16,032 nt of DNA from an uncultured Coriobacteriaceae bacterium. GTDB taxonomy: Bacteria; Actinomycetota; Coriobacteriia; Coriobacteriales; QAMH01. This document shows, one piece after another, positions 8,044 through 14,685 of the stretch (position 1 is the stretch's first letter; each line of letters begins with the position of its first letter). The DNA lies in contig UQUH01000042.1 of NCBI GenBank assembly GCA_900544245.1, positions 1 to 16,032 on the forward strand, in the 5' to 3' direction. Under the pieces are notes generated by a model. It was given only the letters and a program-made list of their open reading frames with translations, was not told where the DNA came from and searched no databases. The translations under genes and the position numbers were made by a program.

Positions 8044-8367
8044 TTAAGAGAACAGGACGTATTTATCGCTATCTATCGCGGATGCCATTTGGGCAACGGG
8101 GCCAAGCTGGATACAGCCGGCCTGGCAATGCTGCACGCACATGGGCTGCTTTCCCTTCGCGGTACGCTCTACGCACCGATCGCAGCGGTCGGTCGGGATG
8201 GGCACGAATTCGTACTGCCACGTGCGTTCCGCAATCTGGTCGGGGCCAATCTGCGAAAGCTTGATGCCAAACTGGTCCGGGTCAAGATCGTGGTACTTCT
8301 GGCATGCCACCTCGCACGTGTGGCAACCCGTGCAGTACTCGAAATTGATGAGCAATGCATCTCTCAT
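8044..8367 (-). CDS. Two-cluster [4Fe-4S] electron-transfer subunit
   Basis: This is a 107-residue soluble iron-sulfur protein. Cys12, 15, 18 and 22 form a C-x2-C-x2-C-x3-C motif, and a second group reads C-x2-C-x11-C-x3-C near residues 71-89, with another Cys four residues on. This matches clusters 1 and 2 of DmsB-type subunits, but the usual second half with two more clusters (DmsB is about 205 residues) is absent. It has no leader peptide and no membrane helix, so it should work in the cytoplasm. It starts 15 bases after the molybdoenzyme stop codon with a strong GGGGAGG ribosome binding site and surely partners that enzyme, passing electrons to its N-terminal cluster. Confidence 0.93.
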   Translation of the reverse strand: MRDALLINFEYCTGCHTCEVACQKYHDLDPDQFGIKLSQIGPDQIAERTWQYEFVPIPTDRCDRCVERTAKGKQPMCVQHCQAGCIQLGPVAQMASAIDSDKYVLFS

Positions 8368-8382
8368 GTCGATAAACCTCCC

Positions 8383-10677
8383 CTATGCCTTGCGCACGCG
8401 GCACAAATCGGACTTGTAGGAATTGCCCAGGCCCACGCTTCCGGGCTTATACGAGAGCATGTTGTTCGGATTGCTTTCGAACGTGCCGAAGTAGGTGCCA
8501 TCGTGCTGGTCGCGCTCGGGGAACCACCAGCCGTGATCGCAGGACACGACGCCCTTCTTGATGCGCGGGGTAATCTCGGCCCTCTGCTTGCAGCTACCGC
8601 GATAGTTCTCGATGATCATCCACTCGCCATCCTCGATGCCGTACTTCTCTGCATCGTCGGGATGGATGCGGCAGATGGGATCTGGCTGAACGCGGCGCAG
8701 GTGGGGAATCTGACGGCCCTCCGAGTGGAAGTACCCCCAATTGCGCGCGCCCGTCGTAAGGACGAGTGGATACTCCTCGAAGAGCTCCGGGGTGCTCACG
8801 GGGCTTGCAGGAGGCTCGACATAGGAGGCGATGGCCGGGCACTCCATGGCCTCGAGCCCCACCGAATAGAACTCGTAGAGCCCCGTGGGAGTGAGAAAGC
8901 CCTGCTCGCCATCCGGACGAAGACCGCCCGTCTTGTAGCGATAGTAGTCGACCACGGGGTAGGCCCAGCTGCGCTTCTTCATGTCCTCGTAGGTGAAGCA
9001 GGCGCCACTCCTCTGTATCATGTAGTCGTAGAGGTCTTCCGGAGTGTCAAACGGGAAGATCTCCTCACCGCAGAAGCGCTTGCCCAGCTCGATGAGGATG
9101 CTCTGGTCGCTACGCGCCTCGCCGGCAGGCTCGACCGCCTTGACGATTGCGCCGGTACGATAGGGCTGGTGACCGGAGATGCCGCTTCGCTCGGCGTACG
9201 TCGCCACGGGCAAGAAGACGTCGGCGCAGGCCAGGGCCGTGGGTGTCATCCAGGTATCCAGCACGACATTGAACTCGGTACCCTTGATGATCGCCTCGTA
9301 CGTACGTTTGGGCTGCGCACCTTCGTTGGCAAGCGGATTGGTCGCGAAGAATATCACGCTCTTGATGGTGTAGTCATTGGTACCCGCGTCGCCTTCCATG
9401 CCTTCGACGATGGACTCGGAGTCAGGCATGCCCATGGCGTTGAGACCGCGAAGTTCCGGCTTCGAAACAGGCGGGCGCATGGCCGGGTCCTGGGGAATCC
9501 AGTTGACTTCCTCCATGCTCGGAATCCAGGGAAAGCCGATGTTGAAGGGCGCGATGCCCGCGACCATTCCACCGGGATGATCGAACATGCCCGTGATGCC
9601 GACAAGGTCATAGGCCGCCATGCCGGTATAGAAGCCCTCGGCCGTCTGATCCATGGCAACGCCCCACTGCAGGGCCCAGCCCTCCGCATTTCCAATGGCA
9701 CGAGCCACCGAATAGACCAGATCGACATCGACATCGGCGATTTCAGCGGCCCTTTCGGGCGTCCAGTCCTTGACCGCCTCCTTGTACTCGTCAAAGCCGT
9801 AGGTCCAATTGTCGACAAACTCGTGGTCGTAGAGATCCTCTTCGATGATGACATGACCAAATGCGAGAGCCAGTGCGGCGTCGGTGCCGGGGCGAACTTG
9901 CAGCCAGTATTCCGAATGGGCGGCGACCCAGGTGAGCTTGGGGTCGATGGTGATGAGCTTGGTACCGCGCTTCATGCACTCGACAATCCAATGTCCGAGC
10001 GTGCCGTCGGAGTTGGCGACGACGGGATTATTGCCCCAGATGAGCACGTAATCCGGCCGCTTCCACTTGGGGTTGTCGTAGCGGTCGGGGAAGAACTGGG
10101 AGTAATCGCCCTCGTAGAGAGCGCCGCTCTTCAGGTTCGTGCTGAAAGATCGCGGAATATAGCACGCCTGGCCCGGGAAGAAGCCCATGGCCTGGTTGGG
10201 CGTGCCAAAGACGCGCTGCAACAGCTGCTCGTAGATGATGACGTCGCGACCCGTGCCGGCGGCAACATCAACGCATTCATTGCCAAACTCTGCCTGAAGG
10301 GCCTTGATCCTGGTCTCGATGAGGTCAAACGCCTCGTCCCACGTGATGCGCTCCCACGCATCCGGATTGCCGCGCTCCTCCTTGGCGCGCTTCATGGGAT
10401 ACAGCTGTCTGTCCTCGTGATACATCATGTCCGGGAGGGTCAGGCAACGCAAGCACAGACGCCCCTGGTTGTAGGGGTCTTCGGGATCGCCCTCGACGTG
10501 ATCGATCTTCCCGTCCTTGACGTACATGAGGACACCACAGTTGTCGTGACATCCGGGTGCCGTACGCGCATTGGCACGGACAACGGTGAAGCCGTCCTCT
10601 TCCCACGTCCACTTGCGCCCCGTCGGGTCGTCAGCGGTTACGGGAGCCGAGCACGTCTCGCTGCTCTCCATCTCCAT
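8383..10677 (-). CDS. Molybdopterin-dependent oxidoreductase (DMSO reductase superfamily), catechol dehydroxylase/transhydroxylase-like
   Basis: This 764-residue catalytic subunit should bind bis-MGD molybdenum (or tungsten). The N-terminal cluster region carries Cys43, Cys47, Cys75 and Cys78 (C-x3-C-x27-C-x2-C); Met51 replaces the usual third cysteine. GQACYIPRS places Cys172 where NapA and FdhH keep their metal-binding Cys/Sec, and WGNNP, ITIDP and RPGTDAALAL are dinucleotide-binding motifs. The C-terminal cofactor domain begins near PLVLTTGARNWGYFHSEGRQIP. There is no twin-arginine leader, so the enzyme is cytoplasmic. The ATG at 10677 has AGGAGG upstream; a longer reading from 10818 would run into the regulatory region. 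Partners are a two-cluster ferredoxin, an MFS carrier and a divergent LysR gene. This set-up resembles gut catechol dehydroxylases and pyrogallol transhydroxylase relatives. Acetylene hydratase-like or another reductase activity remains possible. Confidence 0.93.
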   Translation of the reverse strand: MEMESSETCSAPVTADDPTGRKWTWEEDGFTVVRANARTAPGCHDNCGVLMYVKDGKIDHVEGDPEDPYNQGRLCLRCLTLPDMMYHEDRQLYPMKRAKEERGNPDAWERITWDEAFDLIETRIKALQAEFGNECVDVAAGTGRDVIIYEQLLQRVFGTPNQAMGFFPGQACYIPRSFSTNLKSGALYEGDYSQFFPDRYDNPKWKRPDYVLIWGNNPVVANSDGTLGHWIVECMKRGTKLITIDPKLTWVAAHSEYWLQVRPGTDAALALAFGHVIIEEDLYDHEFVDNWTYGFDEYKEAVKDWTPERAAEIADVDVDLVYSVARAIGNAEGWALQWGVAMDQTAEGFYTGMAAYDLVGITGMFDHPGGMVAGIAPFNIGFPWIPSMEEVNWIPQDPAMRPPVSKPELRGLNAMGMPDSESIVEGMEGDAGTNDYTIKSVIFFATNPLANEGAQPKRTYEAIIKGTEFNVVLDTWMTPTALACADVFLPVATYAERSGISGHQPYRTGAIVKAVEPAGEARSDQSILIELGKRFCGEEIFPFDTPEDLYDYMIQRSGACFTYEDMKKRSWAYPVVDYYRYKTGGLRPDGEQGFLTPTGLYEFYSVGLEAMECPAIASYVEPPASPVSTPELFEEYPLVLTTGARNWGYFHSEGRQIPHLRRVQPDPICRIHPDDAEKYGIEDGEWMIIENYRGSCKQRAEITPRIKKGVVSCDHGWWFPERDQHDGTYFGTFESNPNNMLSYKPGSVGLGNSYKSDLCRVRKA

Positions 10678-10710
10678 ATTCGTCCTCCTCGTCTCAATCT
10701 CGCTTCGCAA

Positions 10711-10755
10711 CAGCCGCCCGACGTGCGATGTGTCTGGGATCGCACGTACGGGCTG
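10711..10755. promoter_or_regulatory. Long dyad in the leader of the molybdoenzyme gene
   Basis: ACGTGCGAT (10721-10729) is perfectly complementary to ATCGCACGT (10739-10747) across a 9-base spacer. The outer bases CAGCC and GGCTG continue the pairing with small bulges. The dyad lies 34-78 bases upstream of the molybdoenzyme start. It could be an operator or a structured 5' leader of that mRNA; there is no U-tract on the minus strand. Confidence 0.5.
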
Positions 10756-10815
10756 CTTTCTGATTCGAGGATAGGAACGGCGCACTGGATGTGGAAATGC
10801 AAAGCTAACATGGGC

Positions 10816-10832
10816 CATGCATATTGCGCATG
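10816..10832. promoter_or_regulatory. Candidate LysR box (T-N11-A)
   Basis: CATGC-N7-GCATG forms a dyad in which T10818 and A10830 are separated by exactly 11 bases, the classic LysR recognition pattern. It lies 69 bases before the lysR start and about 140 bases before the molybdoenzyme start. It overlaps another small palindrome, CATGGGCCATG (10809-10819). The assignment rests on pattern and position only. Confidence 0.5.
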
Positions 10833-10900
10833 ACTCCCGTTCGGGATATTTTCATTACACGAAGCCCTCCAGGACGAACCGTGCCAAGAGAGGAGACACG

Positions 10901-11806
10901 ATGCGCATCGAGCATCTTGAGGAGTTCGTGCACCTTTCGGATTCGTTGAACTTCACGCAGACCGCAGATCACTTTTTCGTTACGCAGCCCGTGCTCTCTC
11001 GTCATATCTCCGGCCTCGAGCACGAACTTGGGATTCGGCTCTTTGATCGTGTGAAGGGCCGCGTGCGCCTAACGACGGCAGGTGATAGCTTCGCAAAGGA
11101 TGCACGCCGGATCATAGATGCCTACTGGGAGGCTCTCGAAAACCTCGAGAACAGAAAAAACGGTATCGAGGAGAGCATTTCCGTGGGTTACCTGCTGGGT
11201 GCGGGAGGCCCCTTCATCCCCCGCATTCAAAAGCTGTTCTCGGAGACCCATCCCCATGTCGAGGTCCGATACTTCGCCCTCGAATTCAACGAGGTCAACG
11301 AAGCCCTGCTTAACGGAAAGGTGAACGTTGCCATTTCGCGCCCACCTGGCAATTCCTACGACGGCTCAATCGATATGCGCCCTCTCTATACCGATGAATT
11401 CTTTGCCGTCGTACCCGACTCCCATAGACTCGCTTCTTTCGAAAGCGTCGGGCCCGAAGACTTCCGGGGCGAGACGATCGTCATTCCATCGCATCAGTTT
11501 TGGCAGGCCAATGCCGACGGAATGCGCAGTTATCTGAGCCCGGTGCTTGATAGCATCGAGCTGCGCGGCATGCTATACGACATCAACTCGTTGCCGCTCA
11601 TGGTGCAGACGCAGGGCTACATTGGCATATCCATAGGCCACCTGAGGGATTACTACGGTGAGGGTCTGGTCTTTATCCCGCTGCAACACTGCAGTCTCGA
11701 GTTCCCCGTTGCCGTCGCATGGCGGCGTTCAAAGATGAACGAGACCCTGTGTGCCTATATTGACGTCGTCGAAGAAGTCGTGGGCGGAGCCGACTTCTCA
11801 AAATGA
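10901..11806 (+). CDS. LysR-family transcriptional regulator
   Basis: This is a 301-residue LysR-type regulator of standard length. Residues 1-60 form the winged helix-turn-helix (LNFTQTADHFFVTQPVLSRH, then LEHELGIRLFDR). From about residue 90 to the end is a periplasmic-binding-protein-like effector domain. The ATG at 10901 follows AGGAG at about 6 bases; an in-frame ATG at 10817 would fall inside the predicted LysR box and is rejected. The gene is divergent from the molybdoenzyme-ferredoxin-MFS operon and probably controls it in response to the enzyme's substrate. The effector is unknown. The stop codon TGA (11804-11806) is the first three bases of hairpin repeat copy B, so the gene's end is shaped by that element. 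Confidence 0.94.
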   Translation: MRIEHLEEFVHLSDSLNFTQTADHFFVTQPVLSRHISGLEHELGIRLFDRVKGRVRLTTAGDSFAKDARRIIDAYWEALENLENRKNGIEESISVGYLLGAGGPFIPRIQKLFSETHPHVEVRYFALEFNEVNEALLNGKVNVAISRPPGNSYDGSIDMRPLYTDEFFAVVPDSHRLASFESVGPEDFRGETIVIPSHQFWQANADGMRSYLSPVLDSIELRGMLYDINSLPLMVQTQGYIGISIGHLRDYYGEGLVFIPLQHCSLEFPVAVAWRRSKMNETLCAYIDVVEEVVGGADFSK

Positions 11807-11886
11807 GACAACGTCTCAGGCACGCCGTCTCAAAACATCGGCATATAAACCTGTTTGGGTAGGATTTGAGACAGCGTGCCTGAGAC
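11804..11886. repeat. Dispersed hairpin repeat, copy B
   Basis: The core 11813-11885 matches copy A at 71 of 73 bases. Arms 11813-11834 and 11865-11886 pair over 22 bases with one mismatch, around the same 30-base loop (11835-11864) as copy A. The left flank carries TGAGAC-AAC-GTCTCA (11804-11818). The element fills the whole gap between the convergent lysR and TetR genes, from the lysR stop codon to two bases before the TetR stop codon. A bidirectional transcript-ending or mRNA 3'-protecting role is possible, but there is no U-tract. Confidence 0.85.
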
Positions 11887-11888
11887 GT

Positions 11889-12452
11889 CTACAGCTCAAC
11901 ACCGAGTGCGGAGAGCCCGCCCTGGATGAAGCGGTCGAGCGCCTCCTGGCATTGCCGCCACTCCTCGTCACTCGCAGCAGTCGACGTCGCGACGGAATAG
12001 CACCCGCTCATCTGAAAGAGACAGATGGCGTGCGCGAGCTGCTCGGGCATGCCTGCCGCCTGTAGCTTCTCCTTGAGCATGTGGAGCCCCTTCGGGTCAT
12101 AGACGTGCATGGTGGTGGGAAGGAAGCGTTCGTCGGCCACGACGCTCGCATACGAACCCGCGTCACGCAGGCATTCGCAATAGGCGCGCGTCGTCCTGCT
12201 CTCGCGACATGTAGCGCACGAGAAGTGCTCGTCGAGGGTCTGCGTGCGCTTGTAGAACAGCACGACCGCCCGCTCATACGCCTCGCACACGTTGTTGAAG
12301 TGCGCGTATAACGTGCCGCGACTCACTCCCGCCTCGCGCGCGAGCTCGCTCATCGTTATGGATGATAGCGCCTTGTGCTCGAGCAATCGCGCTAGGGCAT
12401 CGCAGATGGCATGTTCGGACTGGACGTAACGCGGGTCGCTCTGGTTTGGCAT
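11889..12452 (-). CDS. TetR/AcrR-family transcriptional regulator
   Basis: This is a 187-residue TetR-type repressor. Residues 12-60 are the DNA-binding domain, with helix-turn-helix ITMSELAREAGVSRGTLYAHF (32-52). The remaining all-helical part resembles the TetR C-terminal group found in DhaS-like regulators, though I am unsure of the exact family. I chose the ATG at 12452; the frame stays open to 12536, but those extra 28 residues (rich in Cys and basic residues) do not look like a TetR N-terminus. No strong ribosome binding site is seen at 12452. A cysteine group, Cys79, Cys82, Cys92 and Cys94, lies just after the DNA-binding domain. The gene is divergent from the DUF262 pair, which it may control, and converges on lysR with a hairpin repeat between. 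Confidence 0.9.
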   Translation of the reverse strand: MPNQSDPRYVQSEHAICDALARLLEHKALSSITMSELAREAGVSRGTLYAHFNNVCEAYERAVVLFYKRTQTLDEHFSCATCRESRTTRAYCECLRDAGSYASVVADERFLPTTMHVYDPKGLHMLKEKLQAAGMPEQLAHAICLFQMSGCYSVATSTAASDEEWRQCQEALDRFIQGGLSALGVEL

Positions 12453-12568
12453 GCGTCGGGCTTTCTTATCTATTGAACAGTATGTATGATATTGTACTTC
12501 AAACCTCACCCTGCAAGAACGACAATGTACATGCACGATAATCTGCTCATGACGAGGGAGTGATCCTC
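12453..12568. promoter_or_regulatory. Divergent intergenic region between TetR gene and DUF262 pair
   Basis: This is a 116-base, noticeably A+T-richer stretch that should hold both promoters and any TetR operator. Visible elements are the 8-base palindrome ATGTACAT (12525-12532), GATAAT (12536-12541), a possible -10 for the plus strand, and AGTA...TACT around 12479-12498. None forms a clear, well-spaced promoter or a long operator dyad. Confidence 0.4.
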
Positions 12569-13648
12569 ATGCGCATCGGCCAGCAATCACTTCTCGACCT
12601 GCTCGGCGAGAAGAACATCCGCTTCGTGATTCCCATCTACCAGCGCGCCTACTCATGGACGCAGCGACAATGCGAGGAGCTGTGGAGAGACATCCTGCGT
12701 GCTGCCAAGGTCGACGGGCGCCACTTCGTGGGCACCGTCCTCTACACTCCCGAAGACGATGACGAACAGGGACACCACCGCTTCGCCATCATCGATGGTC
12801 AGCAGCGCCTCACCACGCTCACGCTCTTGCTAGCAGCCCTTGGCGAATACCTCGGCACTCATGACGGCGCCGTGCCCGAGCTCACCTCCGCAACGCTGAC
12901 GGGCCGCTACCTGCTTGCCGACGGCGACGCATCCGCATGCAAGCTCGCCCTTTCCCCCAAAGATGACGACACGCTGCAGGCGGTTATCGTCGGCACGCCC
13001 ATGCCGGCAAAGACCTCCGCGCGCGTCACGGAAAACCTCTCGTTCTTCCAAAACCAGATGGCTGCCGACGACTTCGACGCCCAGACGCTCTGGCGCGGCC
13101 TGAAGGGGCTCTTTGCCATCACTGCGCAAGTCGATGACGCCGACCAAGCCCAGAGCATCTTCGAGGGCCTCAACTCGAAGGGCTACCCGCTCACCATCGC
13201 CGACCTCGTGCGCAATTACCTGCTGCTCACCGAGTCTCATGACGAACAGAAACGCCTCTACAGGGAGTATTGGGAGCCGATGGAGGGGCTCTTCGTGCCC
13301 GATCCCGGATCGCTGCGCCTCGATAACGCCATCAAGGGCTGGCTGTCGGTACGTTTCCCGCGCACGCGCATGAAGAGCACCGAGACCGTGTATAGCGGCT
13401 TCAAGCAATACGTCGAGGACGAGTACGACGGGACGAAGGAAGACCTGTTGCACGAGCTGCGCGGCTTTTGTCTCGTGTGGGCCGAGAACTACCGCTATCA
13501 CGCGGTCAAAAAGTTCAAGTCCTCCTATGACTGGGCCCGCAACGGCGCACCGACACTCACGGCAAACTACAAGCTCAAGCCCGCGAGCAACCCGGAGTAC
13601 GCCGAGCGCGTGCGCAAGGAGCTCAAGTCCGTCGACACGAACATGTAG
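12569..13648 (+). CDS. DUF262 protein (GmrSD N-terminal-type domain), first of tandem pair
   Basis: This 359-residue protein carries the DUF262 fold, related to ParB/Srx, whose members in GmrSD-type restriction systems bind or hydrolyse nucleotides and drive cleavage of modified phage DNA. Landmarks are FVIPIYQRAYSWT (19-31), the hallmark DGQQR (76-80) and FEGLNSKGYPLTIADLVRN (198-216). Classical members continue for another 200-300 residues into a DUF1524 HNH nuclease; this one stops shortly after the helical middle region and shows no H-N-H motif. The ATG at 12569 has GAGGGAG eight bases upstream; a GTG at 12560 overlaps that site and is less likely. The second DUF262 gene begins 12 bases after the stop codon, so they are one operon. 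A defence role is inferred from the family and not demonstrated. Confidence 0.88.
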   Translation: MRIGQQSLLDLLGEKNIRFVIPIYQRAYSWTQRQCEELWRDILRAAKVDGRHFVGTVLYTPEDDDEQGHHRFAIIDGQQRLTTLTLLLAALGEYLGTHDGAVPELTSATLTGRYLLADGDASACKLALSPKDDDTLQAVIVGTPMPAKTSARVTENLSFFQNQMAADDFDAQTLWRGLKGLFAITAQVDDADQAQSIFEGLNSKGYPLTIADLVRNYLLLTESHDEQKRLYREYWEPMEGLFVPDPGSLRLDNAIKGWLSVRFPRTRMKSTETVYSGFKQYVEDEYDGTKEDLLHELRGFCLVWAENYRYHAVKKFKSSYDWARNGAPTLTANYKLKPASNPEYAERVRKELKSVDTNM

Positions 13649-13660
13649 AAGGAGGCCGGC

Positions 13661-14677
13661 ATGATAGTAAGCGAGCAGAGACTTCTCGAGTTCATGGGCA
13701 TGCCAGACGTCCAGTTCGTCATTCCCGTCTACCAGCGCGTCTACTCGTGGACCGAGCGCCAATGCGAGGAGCTCTGGGCAGACCTACAGCGTGCGGGCTC
13801 GACCGGCAAGGCGCACTTCATCGGCACGATCCTCTACATCGAGGAGGACGGCCAAGATGCCCCAACGCGACGGCTCGACCTCATCGACGGACAGCAGCGC
13901 ATGGCGACGCTCACCTTGCTGCTACTAGCCTTCCGCAATGCTTCTCGCGATGGAAAGGTCAAGGTCGCAGGCGTCACCGCCGACGACATCGACGCTCGCT
14001 TCCTGCACGGGCATGATGGCGAAACGCCTACGCCCAAGCTGCTGCTCTCGCGAAGCGACCGCAACACGCTTGCCGCACTCGTCGATGGTGGCGAGCTTCC
14101 CGACGAGGACGAGCTGTCCACGTACCTGACCGACAATCTAGCCTTCTTCGAGAGGCAGCTGGCACGACCCGGAGTCGCCGCCGACGTGTGGACGGGGCTC
14201 CAGGGCCTCTATGCGATTGCCGCGCAGGTCGAGCCCGGAGATCAGCCCCAGCTCGTGTTCGAGAGTCTGAACTCCAAGGGCATGCCTCTGCGACCTTCCG
14301 ACCTCATCCGCAGCCTGCTCTTCGTCCACTTCGGCTACGACGAGCAAGTGCGTCTATACAAGCAGTACTGGGATCCCATCGACACGCTCTTTGCCAACGA
14401 TCCCGAGGGCACGCGCCTCAACGCCGCACTGCACGGATGGCTCGTGAAGCACGCACCCAAACTGCTCGTACGCGACAAGAACGAGATCTACGATGCTTTC
14501 AAGGCCTACGTGCGCAACATGCATAGCGATAACCTCGAGGACCTGCTCAAGAGCATCAACCGCTATTGCACCGACTTTGCCACCAACCCCAACTCGCCAG
14601 GCGCGAAGAAGTCGCTCGATTGGGCCATGGGCAAGCGCGAGGGGCTTATTTCGGAACGCAAGCTCTTCGGGGATTAG
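13661..14677 (+). CDS. DUF262 protein (GmrSD N-terminal-type domain), second of tandem pair
   Basis: This 338-residue paralogue of the preceding protein has the same landmarks at the same positions: FVIPVYQRVYSWT (19-31), DGQQR (76-80) and FESLNSKGMPLRPSDLIRS. An ungapped comparison of the first 84 residues gives 43 identities, so the pair is an old tandem duplication. It too lacks the C-terminal DUF1524 nuclease and ends about 20 residues after the shared DWA segment. The start has AGAAGGAGG at ideal spacing. The pair may work as a hetero-oligomer, with activity residing in the DUF262 domain or in a nuclease encoded elsewhere. The gene converges on the DUF4097 gene with an 8-base gap. Confidence 0.88.
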   Translation: MIVSEQRLLEFMGMPDVQFVIPVYQRVYSWTERQCEELWADLQRAGSTGKAHFIGTILYIEEDGQDAPTRRLDLIDGQQRMATLTLLLLAFRNASRDGKVKVAGVTADDIDARFLHGHDGETPTPKLLLSRSDRNTLAALVDGGELPDEDELSTYLTDNLAFFERQLARPGVAADVWTGLQGLYAIAAQVEPGDQPQLVFESLNSKGMPLRPSDLIRSLLFVHFGYDEQVRLYKQYWDPIDTLFANDPEGTRLNAALHGWLVKHAPKLLVRDKNEIYDAFKAYVRNMHSDNLEDLLKSINRYCTDFATNPNSPGAKKSLDWAMGKREGLISERKLFGD

Positions 14678-14685
14678 GCCAGGCG

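Larger units (their letters stand above)
10678..10900. promoter_or_regulatory. Divergent control region between molybdoenzyme operon and lysR
   Basis: This is 223 bases between the divergent starts, with no convincing gene. It holds strong ribosome binding sites at both ends, a LysR-type T-N11-A dyad at 10816-10832 and a long imperfect dyad at 10711-10755. No -10/-35 pair on either strand is convincing enough to name. Confidence 0.6.

Noticed and set aside
10678..10818. N-terminal extension of the molybdoenzyme to 10818, possibly carrying a Tat-like RR
   Set aside because: The added 47 residues lack the S-R-R-x-F-L-K motif and a hydrophobic stretch, would cover the divergent control region, and a strong AGGAGG precedes the ATG at 10677.
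8089..10833. A 914-codon open frame on the plus strand opposite the ferredoxin and molybdoenzyme genes
   Set aside because: It is antisense to two genes with clear cofactor motifs, and its translation shows no recognisable domain. Long opposite-strand frames are expected in G+C-rich coding DNA.
12830..13762. A 310-codon minus-strand frame opposite the DUF262 genes
   Set aside because: It overlaps two genes with conserved landmarks and good ribosome binding sites; the frame crosses their junction and shows no family signature.
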